Positions 53,930-62,265 of a DNA stretch of 64,000 nt are shown here, piece by piece (positions within the stretch are counted from its first letter, which is position 1; each line of letters starts with the position of its first letter). The translations under genes were made by a program, and so were the position numbers. Under the pieces are notes generated by a model, which saw only the letters and a list, made by a program, of their open reading frames with translations, did not search any database and was not told the origin of the DNA. This stretch comes from a beta proteobacterium AAP51 (lineage in GTDB: Bacteria > Pseudomonadota > Gammaproteobacteria > Burkholderiales > Burkholderiaceae_C): positions 1 to 64,000 of the forward strand of contig LJHT01000019.1 of the NCBI GenBank assembly GCA_001295905.1. The letters run 5' to 3'.

Positions 53930-54780
53930 TGAAGGCGCCGCCGCGTTTGCAGGCGCTGGTGGACGAAGGGCTGATCGACGCCGTGCTGCGCCAGCTGATG
54001 AGCGGCAAGGAGGCGGAGGTCTACGTGGTGCGCCGCGGCGAAGAGGTGATCTGCGCCAAGGTCTACAAGGAAGCCACGCACCGCAGCTTCCGCCAGGCGG
54101 TGGACTACACCGAGAACCGCAAGGTCAAGAACAGCCGCCAGGCCCGCGCCATGGCCAAGGGCACGAAGTACGGGCGTGAATCGCAGGAAGCCGCCTGGCA
54201 AAGCGCCGAGGTCGACGCGCTCTACCGCCTGGCCGCCGCCGGCGTGCGTGTGCCGCGGCCGCACAACTTCTTCGAAGGTGTGCTGCTGATGGACCTCGTC
54301 ACCACGGCCGAGGGCGACGCCGCGCCGCGCCTGAACGACGTGCAGTTCACGGCTGAGGACGCCACCCGCCACCACGCCACGCTGCTGCGCGAGGTGCTGC
54401 GCATGCTCTGCGCGGGCGTGGTGCACGGCGACCTGTCGGAATTCAACATCCTGCTGGCCGAAGACGGCCCGGTCATCATCGACCTGCCCCAGGCCGTGGA
54501 CGCCGCCGGCAACAGCCACGCCCGGCGCATGCTGCTGCGCGACGTGGACAACCTGCGCGACTTCTTCGGCCGCTACAACCCGGCGCTGCTGCCCACGCAG
54601 TACGGGCCGGAGATCTGGGCGCTGTACGAGAAGGGTCTGCTGCGGCCCGACACGGTGCTCAGCGGCCTGTTCGAGGCCCCGAAGGCACCGGTGGACCTGG
54701 CCGGCGTGGTGCGCGAGATCGACGACGCCCGCGCTGAAGACGCTGCGCGCCGTTTGCGGATGGGCCAGCCGCCGGGCTGA
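53929..54780 (+). CDS. RIO-family atypical serine kinase
   Basis: A 283-residue RIO1-type kinase. The ATP-binding lysine is Lys44 (ICAKVYKEA), the catalytic loop is HGDLSEFNIL (His166, Asp168, Asn173) and the metal-binding DFG-equivalent is IIDLPQAVD (Asp185). All catalytic residues are present, so it should be active. Bacterial RIO kinases are poorly studied; substrates are unknown. It starts within the stop of the amidase gene (TGATG) and is followed after 104 bases by htpG. Confidence 0.9.
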   Translation: MKAPPRLQALVDEGLIDAVLRQLMSGKEAEVYVVRRGEEVICAKVYKEATHRSFRQAVDYTENRKVKNSRQARAMAKGTKYGRESQEAAWQSAEVDALYRLAAAGVRVPRPHNFFEGVLLMDLVTTAEGDAAPRLNDVQFTAEDATRHHATLLREVLRMLCAGVVHGDLSEFNILLAEDGPVIIDLPQAVDAAGNSHARRMLLRDVDNLRDFFGRYNPALLPTQYGPEIWALYEKGLLRPDTVLSGLFEAPKAPVDLAGVVREIDDARAEDAARRLRMGQPPG

Positions 54781-54795
54781 GGCCCCAGCCCAGCT

Positions 54796-54823
54796 CTTGA
54801 AATCCGCCAGCCCACCCCCAAAG
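54796..54823 (+). promoter_or_regulatory. sigma-32 (RpoH) type promoter of htpG
   Basis: CTTGAAA (54796-54802) is a perfect heat-shock -35 element, followed after 13 bases by CCCCAAAG (54816-54823), which matches five of the first positions of the CCCCATNT -10 consensus. Transcription would begin around 54830, giving a leader of about 55 bases before the htpG ATG at 54885. Heat-shock control of htpG by RpoH is established in proteobacteria. Confidence 0.75.
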
Positions 54824-54884
54824 TGCGCTGGCCGGGCGGGAGCAAACCGCCCTCCCACATTCCACTCCGTCACAGCCCGTACCC

Positions 54885-56762
54885 ATGGACAAGCAAACCC
54901 TGTCATTCCAGGCCGAGGTCAAGCAGATCCTGCACCTCGTCACCCACAGCCTGTACAGCAACAAGGAAATCTTCCTGCGTGAGCTGGTCAGCAACGCCAG
55001 CGACGCCTGCGACAAGCTGCGTTTCGAGGCGCTGGACAACGCGGCCCTGTTCGAAGACCAGCCGAACCTGGAAATCCGCGTCTGGTTCGACGCCGAGAAG
55101 AAGACCCTCACCATCCGCGACAACGGCATCGGCATGACGGCCGAAGAGGCCGTGGCCCACCTGGGCACCATCGCCAAGAGCGGCACGCGCGAGTTCATGG
55201 CCAAGCTGGAAGGCGACCAGAAGAAAGACGCCAATCTGATCGGCCAGTTCGGCGTGGGCTTCTACAGCGGCTTCATCGTCGCCGAGCGCATGACGGTGGA
55301 GACCCGCCGCGCTGGCGCCGAGGCCAGCCAGGGCGTGCGCTGGAGCAGCGAAGGCACGGGCGACTTCGAGGTGGAAACCATCGAGCGCGCGCAGCGCGGC
55401 ACCGATGTCATCCTGCACCTGCGCGAAGGCGAGGAAGAGTTTCTCAGCGCGTGGAAGCTCAAGAGCATCATCAGCAAGTACAGCGACCACATCAGCCTGC
55501 CGGTTCTGATGCCCAAGCAGAAGTGGGATGAAGAGAAGAAGGAACAGGTCACCACCGACGAGTGGGAGCCGGTCAACAAGGCTGCCGCGCTGTGGACGCG
55601 CCCCAAGAGCGACGTGACCGACGCGCAGTACCAGGAGTTCTACAAGCAGATCAGCTACGACACGGACGCGCCGCTGGCCTACACGCACAACCGCGTGGAA
55701 GGCCGCACCGAGTACACGCAGCTGCTCTACGTGCCGGCCAAGGCGCCCTTCGACCTGTGGAACCGCGACAAGCGCGGCGGCGTGAAGCTGTACGTGAAGC
55801 GCGTCTTCATCATGGACGACGCCGAAGCGCTGATGCCGGTGTACCTGCGCTTCGTCAAGGGCGTGATCGACAGCGCCGACCTGCCGCTGAACGTGAGCCG
55901 CGAGCTGCTGCAGGAAAGCCGCGACGTGAAGGCCATCCGCGAAGGCAGCACGAAGAAGGTGCTCGGCATGCTGGAGGACGTGGCCGAGAACCAGAAGGAG
56001 AAGTACGCCGAGTTCTGGAAGCAGTTCGGCGCCGTGCTGAAGGAAGGCATGGGCGAAGACTTCCAGAACCAGGAGCGACTGGCCAAGCTGCTGCGCTTTG
56101 CCAGCACCACGGCCGACGAAGGCGTGAGCCTGCCCGACTACGTGGCGCGCATGAAGGAGGGCCAGGAGGCCATCTTCTACATCACCGCCGACAGCCTGGC
56201 CGCCGCGAAGAACAGCCCGCAGCTGGAGATCTTCCGCAAGAAGGGCATCGAGGTGCTGCTGCTCATTGACCGTGTCGACGAGTGGATGCTCAGCCACCTG
56301 TACGAGTTCGACGGCAAGCCGCTGCAGAGCGTGGCCAAGGGCGGTGTCGACCTCGGCAAGCTGCAGGATGAAGAAGAGAAGAAGGCCGCCGAGGCCACCG
56401 CCGAGGCGCTGAAGCCGCTGATCGAGCGTTTGAAGGGCAGCCTGCAAGACCGTGCGAAGGACGTGCGCGTCACCACGCGCCTGGTCGATTCACCGGCCTG
56501 CATCGTGGTGGACGAAGGCGACATGAGCGGCCATCTGGCGCGCATGCTCAAGCAGGCCGGGCAGAGCGCGCCGGCGAGCAAGCCCATCCTGGAGATCAAC
56601 GCCGAGCATGCGCTGATCAAACGCCTGGACTCGGCCGAAGGCAGCGAGCGTTTCGACGACCTCGCGCACATCGTCTTCGACCAGGCCGTGCTGGCTGAAG
56701 GTGGGCAGCTGGAAGACCCGGCGGCCTACGTCAAGCGCGTGAACGCGCTACTGACTGCCTGA
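54885..56762 (+). CDS. htpG: molecular chaperone HtpG (Hsp90)
   Basis: A 625-residue Hsp90 homologue acting as an ATP-driven chaperone dimer in the cytosol. N-terminal ATPase motifs are [21 protein letters not shown] and [17 protein letters not shown]; the middle-domain catalytic arginine region is [18 protein letters not shown], and the C-terminal dimerisation domain is complete. As in other bacterial forms there is no charged linker or MEEVD tail. It is preceded by a sigma-32-type promoter and flanked by two atypical kinase genes. Confidence 0.97.
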   Translation: MDKQTLSFQAEVKQILHLVTHSLYSNKEIFLRELVSNASDACDKLRFEALDNAALFEDQPNLEIRVWFDAEKKTLTIRDNGIGMTAEEAVAHLGTIAKSGTREFMAKLEGDQKKDANLIGQFGVGFYSGFIVAERMTVETRRAGAEASQGVRWSSEGTGDFEVETIERAQRGTDVILHLREGEEEFLSAWKLKSIISKYSDHISLPVLMPKQKWDEEKKEQVTTDEWEPVNKAAALWTRPKSDVTDAQYQEFYKQISYDTDAPLAYTHNRVEGRTEYTQLLYVPAKAPFDLWNRDKRGGVKLYVKRVFIMDDAEALMPVYLRFVKGVIDSADLPLNVSRELLQESRDVKAIREGSTKKVLGMLEDVAENQKEKYAEFWKQFGAVLKEGMGEDFQNQERLAKLLRFASTTADEGVSLPDYVARMKEGQEAIFYITADSLAAAKNSPQLEIFRKKGIEVLLLIDRVDEWMLSHLYEFDGKPLQSVAKGGVDLGKLQDEEEKKAAEATAEALKPLIERLKGSLQDRAKDVRVTTRLVDSPACIVVDEGDMSGHLARMLKQAGQSAPASKPILEINAEHALIKRLDSAEGSERFDDLAHIVFDQAVLAEGGQLEDPAAYVKRVNALLTA

Positions 56763-56789
56763 GCCGTTGAACGCGTGAAGCGCTGAGCT

Positions 56790-57887
56790 TCAGGCGAAGC
56801 CGTCGCCGTCGAACCTCACGTCTTCATCGACGCCCCCGCGGTGCCAATGTGCCGCGGGGGCGTTGTCCATCAAGGCGGCCGTCTCGGCCATGGCCTCGAT
56901 CTGCTCGCGCAGCTGCGTGGTCTGCTGGTTCCAGTAGGCCGCGGTGCCGAAGAAGGGGAAGTTCAGCGGGAAGGTGGGGTCGCTCCAGCGCTCGGCCAGC
57001 CAGGCGCTGTGGCGCAGCATGCGCAGCGTGCGCAGCGGCTCGATGAGACGGCGTTCGCGTTCGTCGAAATCGCAGAACTGCTCGTAGCCTTCGAGCAGGG
57101 TGTTCAGCTGTTGCGCCATCGTGGCGTGGTCGCCCGAGACCAGCATCCACAGGTCCTGCACGGCCGGGCCCTGCATGGCGTCGTCGAGGTCGACGATGTG
57201 CGGCGAGCCATCACGCCACAGCACGTTGCCCAGGTGGCAATCGCCGTGCAGGCGCAGCGTCAACAAGGGCGCTTCGGGGGTGAAGGTGTCGAAGGCGGCG
57301 TTCACGGCGGCCAGCGCTTGTTCACAGGCCTGCTGCCAGGGCGTACGCTCGGTGTCGGGCACGAAGCCGCCGGCCAGCAGCAGGCGCAGCGCGCGTTCAC
57401 CATCGGCCCGCGGGTGCAGGTGGTGGCGGTGCTCGAACACCTTCTGCCGGCCCACGGCGTGCAGCCGCCCGATGAAGCGGCCCAGTTGGCGCAGCGCTGC
57501 CGGGTCTTCGAGTTCGGGCTCGCGCCCGGCGCAGCGTGCCGAAACCCCCCATCGGTGGCCGAAGCCGCAGGCCAGCGTGGGTGGCGTACCCAGCAGCTGC
57601 ACCCCGGCCGCGCCCTGCGGCAGCACCAGCGGCGGCACCACCGGCACTTCGGCGGCCGCCAGTTCCAGCGCGAAGGCGTGTTCCTCCAGGATCTGTGCGT
57701 CGCTCCAGCGCCCGGGCCGGTAGAACTTGGCCACCACGGCACTGTGGCCCTGGTGCGGCTCTTCCAGGAAGACCTGGAAGACGCGGTTTTCGTAGCTGTT
57801 CAGTTGCAGCACACGGCCATCGCCGCGCAAGCCCACGGCGTCCAGCGCGTCCAGCACCTGCTGGGGGTCGAGTTGGCTGTAGTCCAC
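56790..57887 (-). CDS. srkA: SrkA/YihE-like stress response kinase
   Basis: A 365-residue aminoglycoside-phosphotransferase-fold kinase. The nucleotide-binding lysine lies in VVAKFYRPGRW, the catalytic loop is LRLHGDCHLGNVLW and the metal motif is HIVDLDDAM. The N-terminal LNSYENRVFQV block is characteristic of SrkA. In E. coli this Ser/Thr kinase counteracts stress-induced death and cpxA-linked effects; the role here is inferred. It converges with htpG, 27 bases from its stop, and is nine bases after the DUF2726 gene on the same strand. Confidence 0.9.
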   Translation of the reverse strand: MDYSQLDPQQVLDALDAVGLRGDGRVLQLNSYENRVFQVFLEEPHQGHSAVVAKFYRPGRWSDAQILEEHAFALELAAAEVPVVPPLVLPQGAAGVQLLGTPPTLACGFGHRWGVSARCAGREPELEDPAALRQLGRFIGRLHAVGRQKVFEHRHHLHPRADGERALRLLLAGGFVPDTERTPWQQACEQALAAVNAAFDTFTPEAPLLTLRLHGDCHLGNVLWRDGSPHIVDLDDAMQGPAVQDLWMLVSGDHATMAQQLNTLLEGYEQFCDFDERERRLIEPLRTLRMLRHSAWLAERWSDPTFPLNFPFFGTAAYWNQQTTQLREQIEAMAETAALMDNAPAAHWHRGGVDEDVRFDGDGFA

Positions 57888-57896
57888 GCGCGGCGC

Positions 57897-58664
57897 TCAG
57901 GGCCGCGGTGCGGGTGGGGCCGGCCCGTCGACGACGATGCCGCCGCCCGGCGACAAGGGGTCGGCCGCCGGCAGCAGTGAGCTGTAGCGTGATTCGGCAA
58001 AGCGAGATTCTGCGAAGCTGGAATCGCGGAACTGCGAGTCGGCAAAGGCCGAGTCAGGCCAGTGCGTGTTCTGGCGCGACTGGCGGCGTGATGCCACGGT
58101 GCTGGACAGGCGCTCGCGCGTCACGTCCACCGGCGAAGGCGTCGCCGGGGCCATGGCCGCGTTCAGCACCGGCAGCGGCAGCAGTCCTTGCAGCTCGGCC
58201 ACCGAGGGCAGTTCGCCGGGCGCACAGCGCAGGTAGCGCACGCGGCAGGCTTCCAGCACCGAACGCTTGATGACCTGGGCCCGGCGCGAGCTGCTGCGCT
58301 CGGTTTCGATGTCCACGGCCGCCAGCACGCGCCCGCTGGCGCTGCAGATGGCAAAGGCCACGTGGCTGCCCGCCAGCAATTCGTACCAATAGCGCACGCG
58401 GCGCGGGTCCAGCGGCTGGCAGAAGCGCACCAGCGGCAGCTTGGCCAGCACCACGTGCTGCGGCAGGGCATCGCGCAGCTGGCGGTACAGGCGCCGTTCG
58501 TCGGCGCTGAACACGGGGCGCGGCGACAGCGCCCAGTCGGTGGGCAGCGGTTGGCTGCCGGGTTTGCGGCCCTTGCGCCACCAAAGGAACAAGGCCACCA
58601 GCGCAGAGCTCAGGGCCAGTGCAGCAGCCAGCAGGGCGGGGGTCCAGTCGGTCAGGTGCTGCAT
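57897..58664 (-). CDS. DUF2726 protein with C-terminal pentapeptide-like repeats
   Basis: A 255-residue protein with one N-terminal transmembrane helix (about 9-30), then a DUF2726-like, nuclease-related domain (about 50-145: SADERRLYRQLRDALPQHVV, ICSASGRVLAAVDIE, a layout like topoisomerase/endonuclease-associated domains). Residues 204-228 consist of five consecutive five-residue units of the form D/E-S-x-F/Y-x (DSAFA, DSQFR, DSSFA, ESRFA, ESRYS), similar to pentapeptide repeats. The tail is Pro-rich. Function unknown. It precedes the srkA-like gene by nine bases. Confidence 0.72.
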   Translation of the reverse strand: MQHLTDWTPALLAAALALSSALVALFLWWRKGRKPGSQPLPTDWALSPRPVFSADERRLYRQLRDALPQHVVLAKLPLVRFCQPLDPRRVRYWYELLAGSHVAFAICSASGRVLAAVDIETERSSSRRAQVIKRSVLEACRVRYLRCAPGELPSVAELQGLLPLPVLNAAMAPATPSPVDVTRERLSSTVASRRQSRQNTHWPDSAFADSQFRDSSFAESRFAESRYSSLLPAADPLSPGGGIVVDGPAPPAPRP

Positions 58665-58767
58665 GGAATGGCCGGGGTACCCGTTGCTTGGTGTTCTGCT
58701 TCACGTGTCGACGCCCATGCCGAGGCGCAGGACTCGGGATTATTGCCGGCACCCCCGCGCGGCCGCC

Positions 58768-59457
58768 TCAGCCCAATGGGGGTGGCGATGTCCCCCGGGT
58801 GGGGGCTGGCACGCGCAGGCTCTGCACCTTCAGCCGGAAATCGAGTTCGGCCGCACGAGCGCCCAGCAGTTCACCGAGTTGCGAGCCCAGCGTCAACCCG
58901 GGCAGCGTCAAGAGGGCCTGAGCTTCGTGGCCCTCGTGGGTGATGTGCGCCCCGGCGGCCTGCACGATGGCCAGCATGGGCGCGTTGTCGCGCGCCAGAT
59001 GGATGTGCAGGCTGTGCACGCCGCGGTTGCGTGCGTGCGTGACGGCATGTTCGAAGAGCTGGCTGCCCAGGCGCTGCCCGCGCGCGGTGGCCAGCACCGA
59101 AAGGCCCAGCTCGCCGTGGCCTTGGCCGGTGACGGGGTCGGCGCCCTGGGCCAGGGCCAGGTGGCCCAGGGCCACCAGCCGCAGCCGGCGGTCGAAGACG
59201 CCGAAGATCAGGTCGAGGTTGAAATCCAGTTGGTCGGCATAGGCCCGCACACGCTCGTCGCTCAGGCTGTGGCCAAAGCGGCGTTGGCGGTCTTCGGCGC
59301 TCAGGGCCAGCAGATGGGTACGCACCGCGGGCCGGTGGCGTTCGGCCAGCGTGCGCACCGGCACCCAATGGCGCAGCCGCTGCAGGGCCTGGACGCCGCC
59401 CCATGCCAGCGAAGGCAGGGCGGGCGCCGGGGGCAGGGCGATGCTGTTCAGGTCCAT
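58768..59457 (-). CDS. GNAT-family N-acetyltransferase
   Basis: A 229-residue acetyltransferase-fold protein. The region RRFGHSLSDERVRAYADQLD resembles the N-terminal part of GNAT proteins related to the C-terminal domain of Pat, and the acetyl-CoA-binding segment is LSVLATARGQRLGSQLFEHA (20 residues; motif Q/R-x-x-G-x-G/A with R-G-Q-R-L-G). The acceptor is unknown. It is divergent from rplM across a 278-base region holding an AGGGTTTACCCT palindrome 44 bases upstream of its start. Confidence 0.75.
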   Translation of the reverse strand: MDLNSIALPPAPALPSLAWGGVQALQRLRHWVPVRTLAERHRPAVRTHLLALSAEDRQRRFGHSLSDERVRAYADQLDFNLDLIFGVFDRRLRLVALGHLALAQGADPVTGQGHGELGLSVLATARGQRLGSQLFEHAVTHARNRGVHSLHIHLARDNAPMLAIVQAAGAHITHEGHEAQALLTLPGLTLGSQLGELLGARAAELDFRLKVQSLRVPAPTRGTSPPPLG

Positions 59458-59501
59458 GGGCCGTACTCCGGTAGCGATGGCGCATCCTAGGGCATCGATC
59501 T

Positions 59502-59513
59502 AGGGTTTACCCT
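59502..59513. promoter_or_regulatory. AGGGTTTACCCT dyad upstream of the GNAT gene
   Basis: A 5-bp inverted repeat with a 2-base centre, AGGGT-TT-ACCCT, lies 44 bases before the GNAT gene start and about 60 bases before the rplM -10 element. The AT-rich core stands out from the GC-rich surroundings. It is a plausible repressor or activator site; the binding protein is not known. Confidence 0.4.
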
Positions 59514-59571
59514 CAAATGGGCGACGGCCCGCCGGGTGGCTAGGCGTGTGCGCCTTCACTGCCGCATCGGC

Positions 59572-59577
59572 TATACT
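59572..59577 (+). promoter_or_regulatory. -10 element of the rplM-rpsI promoter
   Basis: TATACT is a near-consensus sigma-70 -10 hexamer in an otherwise GC-rich region. No good TTGACA-like -35 is found at 16-18 bases upstream (TTCACT at 59555-59560 is too close). Transcription would start near 59584, leaving a leader of about 150 bases before rplM at 59736. Confidence 0.5.
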
Positions 59578-59735
59578 TTGAGGCTTTCCCCAATTTCGGC
59601 GGGGGAAGAACCGCATGCTTCAGCACCCTGCGAGGCCGCCTTCACGAGCGGTGCCAAAGGCGACGAGGCTTGCGGCCAGCCAACAGCCGTTGCCCCGTGT
59701 GCCTGCCCCGGCAGCACACATTTCGAAAGACTCTC

Positions 59736-60164
59736 ATGAAGACCTTCAGCGCCAAGCCGGCCGAAGTGACGCACGAGTGGTTTGTGATTGACGCCACTGA
59801 CAAGGTGCTCGGTCGTGTTGCCAGCGAAGCAGCACGCCGTTTGCGCGGCAAGCACAAGGCCATTTACACGCCTCACGTCGACACCGGTGATTTCATCATC
59901 GTCGTCAATGCCGACAAGCTTCGTGTCACCGGCGCCAAAGCCACCGACAAGATCTACTACCGGCACTCGGGCTACCCCGGCGGCATCTACGCCACCGCTT
60001 TCAAGGACATGCAGGCCAAGCACCCCGGCCGCGCCCTTGAGAAGGCCGTCAAGGGCATGCTGCCCAAGGGCCCGCTGGGCTACGCGATGGTCAAGAAGCT
60101 GAAGGTCTACGCCGGTGACACCCACCCGCACGCCGCTCAGCAGCCCAAACCGCTCGAGATCTGA
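59736..60164 (+). CDS. rplM: 50S ribosomal protein L13
   Basis: A 142-residue L13, the exact usual length. Hallmarks are the start [19 protein letters not shown] (19 residues), [28 protein letters not shown] and [13 protein letters not shown]13 is an early assembly protein of the large subunit and binds 23S rRNA. It is preceded by a leader of about 150 bases and followed by rpsI after ten bases. In E. coli the pair is autoregulated through the leader; whether this one is too is unknown. Confidence 0.98.
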   Translation: MKTFSAKPAEVTHEWFVIDATDKVLGRVASEAARRLRGKHKAIYTPHVDTGDFIIVVNADKLRVTGAKATDKIYYRHSGYPGGIYATAFKDMQAKHPGRALEKAVKGMLPKGPLGYAMVKKLKVYAGDTHPHAAQQPKPLEI

Positions 60165-60174
60165 GGACGCAGCG

Positions 60175-60567
60175 ATGATCGGAACCTGGAACTACGGCAC
60201 CGGCCGCCGCAAGTCGAGCGTGGCACGCGTCTTCATCAAGAAGGGCAGCGGCCAGATCGTCATCAACGGCAAGCCCATCGACGCCTACTTCGGCCGTCAG
60301 ACCTCGATCATGATCGTGCGCCAGCCGCTGCTGCTCACGGGCAACAACGAGGCCTTCGACATCAAGATCAACGTGCACGGCGGCGGTGAATCCGGCCAGG
60401 CCGGCGCGGTGCGCCACGGCATCACCCGTGCGCTGATCGACTACGACACCGCGCTGAAGCCCGACCTCAGCCGCGCCGGCTTCGTGACGCGCGATGCGCG
60501 CGAAGTCGAACGCAAGAAGGTCGGTCTGCACGGCGCGCGCCGTCGCAAGCAGTTCAGCAAGCGCTGA
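60175..60567 (+). CDS. rpsI: 30S ribosomal protein S9
   Basis: A 130-residue S9 with the expected [20 protein letters not shown] start region (20 residues), [20 protein letters not shown] (20 residues) and the highly conserved C-terminal tail RRRKQFSKR, whose last Arg/Lys contacts the P-site tRNA. It follows rplM after ten bases, the standard pair. A GAGGA site lies just upstream of the ATG. Two hairpins follow, the second a good terminator. Confidence 0.98.
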   Translation: MIGTWNYGTGRRKSSVARVFIKKGSGQIVINGKPIDAYFGRQTSIMIVRQPLLLTGNNEAFDIKINVHGGGESGQAGAVRHGITRALIDYDTALKPDLSRAGFVTRDAREVERKKVGLHGARRRKQFSKR

Positions 60568-60572
60568 ACACG

Positions 60573-60615
60573 GGCGCCACGTTTCGGTTCCTCACGGAAC
60601 GCAACGTGGTGCGCC
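60573..60615 (+). other. extended hairpin after rpsI
   Basis: GGCGCCACGTT pairs with AACGTGGTGCGCC (2-base bulge), and the inner part GTTCC-TCAC-GGAAC forms a second stem, giving one long hairpin from six bases after the rpsI stop. It lies directly upstream of the intrinsic terminator. It may protect the mRNA 3' end or be a processing site. Confidence 0.45.
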
Positions 60616-60624
60616 AGCAGAATC

Positions 60625-60657
60625 AGGCGGGTCCACAGGCCCGCCTTTTTCGTTTTT
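60625..60657 (+). terminator. rho-independent terminator of rplM-rpsI
   Basis: AGGCGGG (60625-60631) and CCCGCCT (60640-60646) form a 7-bp GC stem with an 8-base loop, followed by TTTTTCGTTTTT. This is the clearest intrinsic terminator in the window. It ends six bases before the next gene, so that gene needs its own promoter or readthrough. Confidence 0.85.
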
Positions 60658-60662
60658 GAACC

Positions 60663-61376
60663 ATGCGTTGGAAGCTGCTGCGTCGTCGCTTGTCGGTGAG
60701 TGCGCCGCGCATGATCGTGCGCAGCCGCCTGCCCTGGCCGCTGCGTTGGGCGCTGGTGGCGCTGATGCTGGGCTTCTCGGCCGCACTGGCGCTGTGGGCC
60801 TTCGAGTTCGGCAAGAGCATTGCCGGTCTGGACGAACGCAGCCAGTTGGAACTGCAGCGACTGCGCGCCGAGGTGGTGATGCTGCGCGAAGCCCACGCCC
60901 AGGCCCGGCAGGTGGCCAACACGTCCGAAAGCCTGCTCACCGCCGAGCGGGCCACGCAAGAGCGGCTGGCCCAGCAGTTGCGCCAGGCCGAAGCGGCCCA
61001 GCAGGCCTTGCGTGCCGACCTGGGGCTCTTCGAGCGCCTGCTGCCGGGCACGGGCGAAGGCCTGCAGCTGCGCGGCCTGGAACTGCAAGCCCTCACGCCC
61101 GGCGAACTGCGCTACCAAGTGCTGGTGGCGCAAAGCGGCAAGGCCACGGCGGAGTTCAAGGGCCGCTACGAAGTGCAGCTCAGTGGGCTGTTGGACGGCA
61201 AGCCCTGGAGCCAGGCTCTGGCGGACGGCCCGAAACCTCTGCAACTTCGGCATTACACGCGGGTGGAAGGCCGCATCAGCCACCCGCCCGGTGCCGTGAT
61301 AAAAACCCTGCAGCTCAAGGTGCTGGACGCCCAGGGCGTCACCCGCGCCGTGCAGCAGACACGGCCCTTGTCCTGA
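60663..61376 (+). CDS. DUF6776 family membrane protein
   Basis: A 237-residue protein with a basic N-terminus, one transmembrane helix (about 28-48), a coiled-coil segment (about 57-118: LELQRLRAEVVMLREAHAQA, ATQERLAQQLRQAEAAQQAL) and a C-terminal beta-rich domain (LRYQVLVAQSGKATAEFKGR, VIKTLQLKVLDAQG). Matches the DUF6776 family of betaproteobacteria, often found beside bactofilin and erpA. The function is unknown; membrane, coiled coil and bactofilin neighbour suggest a cell-shape or envelope role. It precedes bactofilin by 14 bases. Confidence 0.8.
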   Translation: MRWKLLRRRLSVSAPRMIVRSRLPWPLRWALVALMLGFSAALALWAFEFGKSIAGLDERSQLELQRLRAEVVMLREAHAQARQVANTSESLLTAERATQERLAQQLRQAEAAQQALRADLGLFERLLPGTGEGLQLRGLELQALTPGELRYQVLVAQSGKATAEFKGRYEVQLSGLLDGKPWSQALADGPKPLQLRHYTRVEGRISHPPGAVIKTLQLKVLDAQGVTRAVQQTRPLS

Positions 61377-61390
61377 ATCAGGAGACATGC

Positions 61391-61792
61391 ATGAGCTGGT
61401 TCGGCCGGAAAAAGGCGCCCCCCATTCGCAGCCTGATCGCCGAGGGCGCCGAACTTCGCGGGCAGTTGCGCTTCACCGACGGCCTGCGCATCGACGGCGA
61501 GGTGCATGGCGACGTGGTCTCTGAGGGTGATATGCCCAGCCTGCTCGTGATCAGCGAGAATGGCAAGGTGTACGGAAAGGTGAACGCAGGCCACGTCATC
61601 ATCAGCGGTGAGGTGCGTGGTCCGGTGGTGGCCAGCGAGCTCTTGGAACTTCAGCCCAAGGCCCGCATTTGCGGCGATGTTCGTTACGAACTGCTGGAAA
61701 TGCACCAGGGCGCGATGGTCGAAGGCGAGCTCAAGCCGCTGAAAGCCGCCGAGAAGCCGACACTGGTACTTGCCGCGTCGAACGACGCTTGA
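61391..61792 (+). CDS. bactofilin (polymer-forming cytoskeletal protein)
   Basis: A 133-residue bactofilin. After a short N-terminal tail ([11 protein letters not shown]), the right-handed beta-helix core shows regular turns of about 18-20 residues: [20 protein letters not shown] (20 residues), [20 protein letters not shown] and [20 protein letters not shown]. Bactofilins self-assemble without nucleotide into filaments at the membrane and recruit peptidoglycan enzymes. An AGGAG site precedes the ATG. M23 peptidases, often partners of bactofilins, are encoded nearby at 63382-64000. Confidence 0.92.
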   Translation: MSWFGRKKAPPIRSLIAEGAELRGQLRFTDGLRIDGEVHGDVVSEGDMPSLLVISENGKVYGKVNAGHVIISGEVRGPVVASELLELQPKARICGDVRYELLEMHQGAMVEGELKPLKAAEKPTLVLAASNDA

Positions 61793-61833
61793 AGCTGCGC
61801 GCCCCGCGCACCGAACTGGAACTGGAGCCCCGC

Positions 61834-62208
61834 ATGAACGCAATGGCCGAACCCCTTGCCCCCGCCGCCGACGAAATGCCGGCGCCGCTGATCTTCACCG
61901 ACAGCGCTGCCGCCAAGGTGGCTGACCTGGTGGCCGAAGAGGGCAACCCCGAACTGAAGCTGCGCGTCTTCGTGCAAGGCGGCGGCTGCTCGGGTTTCCA
62001 GTACGGCTTCACCTTCGACGAGGTCGTCAACGAAGACGACACGCAGATGACGAAGAACGGCGTCACCCTGCTGATCGACGCGATGAGCCTGCAGTACCTG
62101 GGCGGCGCAGAGATCGACTACAAGGAAGACCTGCAAGGCGCGCAGTTCGTCATCAAGAACCCGAACGCCACCACCACCTGCGGTTGCGGTTCGTCGTTCT
62201 CGGCCTGA
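61834..62208 (+). CDS. erpA: iron-sulfur cluster insertion protein ErpA
   Basis: A 124-residue A-type iron-sulfur carrier. The three ligand cysteines are in [11 protein letters not shown] and at the end in [11 protein letters not shown] (C-x-C), and the [15 protein letters not shown] region is characteristic of ErpA rather than IscA. It delivers [4Fe-4S] or [2Fe-2S] clusters to apo-proteins. A GGAG site lies ahead of the ATG. It ends the plus-strand run; a hairpin terminator separates it from convergent anmK. Confidence 0.95.
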   Translation: MNAMAEPLAPAADEMPAPLIFTDSAAAKVADLVAEEGNPELKLRVFVQGGGCSGFQYGFTFDEVVNEDDTQMTKNGVTLLIDAMSLQYLGGAEIDYKEDLQGAQFVIKNPNATTTCGCGSSFSA

Positions 62209-62214
62209 GGGCCC

Positions 62215-62240
62215 AAGCCTGGCGCACGCGCCGGGCTTTC
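62215..62240. terminator. hairpin terminator between erpA and anmK
   Basis: A 10-bp stem (AAGCCTGGCG / CGCCGGGCTT, one G-T pair) with loop CACG begins six bases after the erpA stop, followed by TCT on the plus strand and preceded by a GGGCCC run on the other. It can serve both convergent genes, though the T-run is short. Confidence 0.65.
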
Positions 62241-62265
62241 TAGTGCGAAGCGAGCGCTCGCGCCT

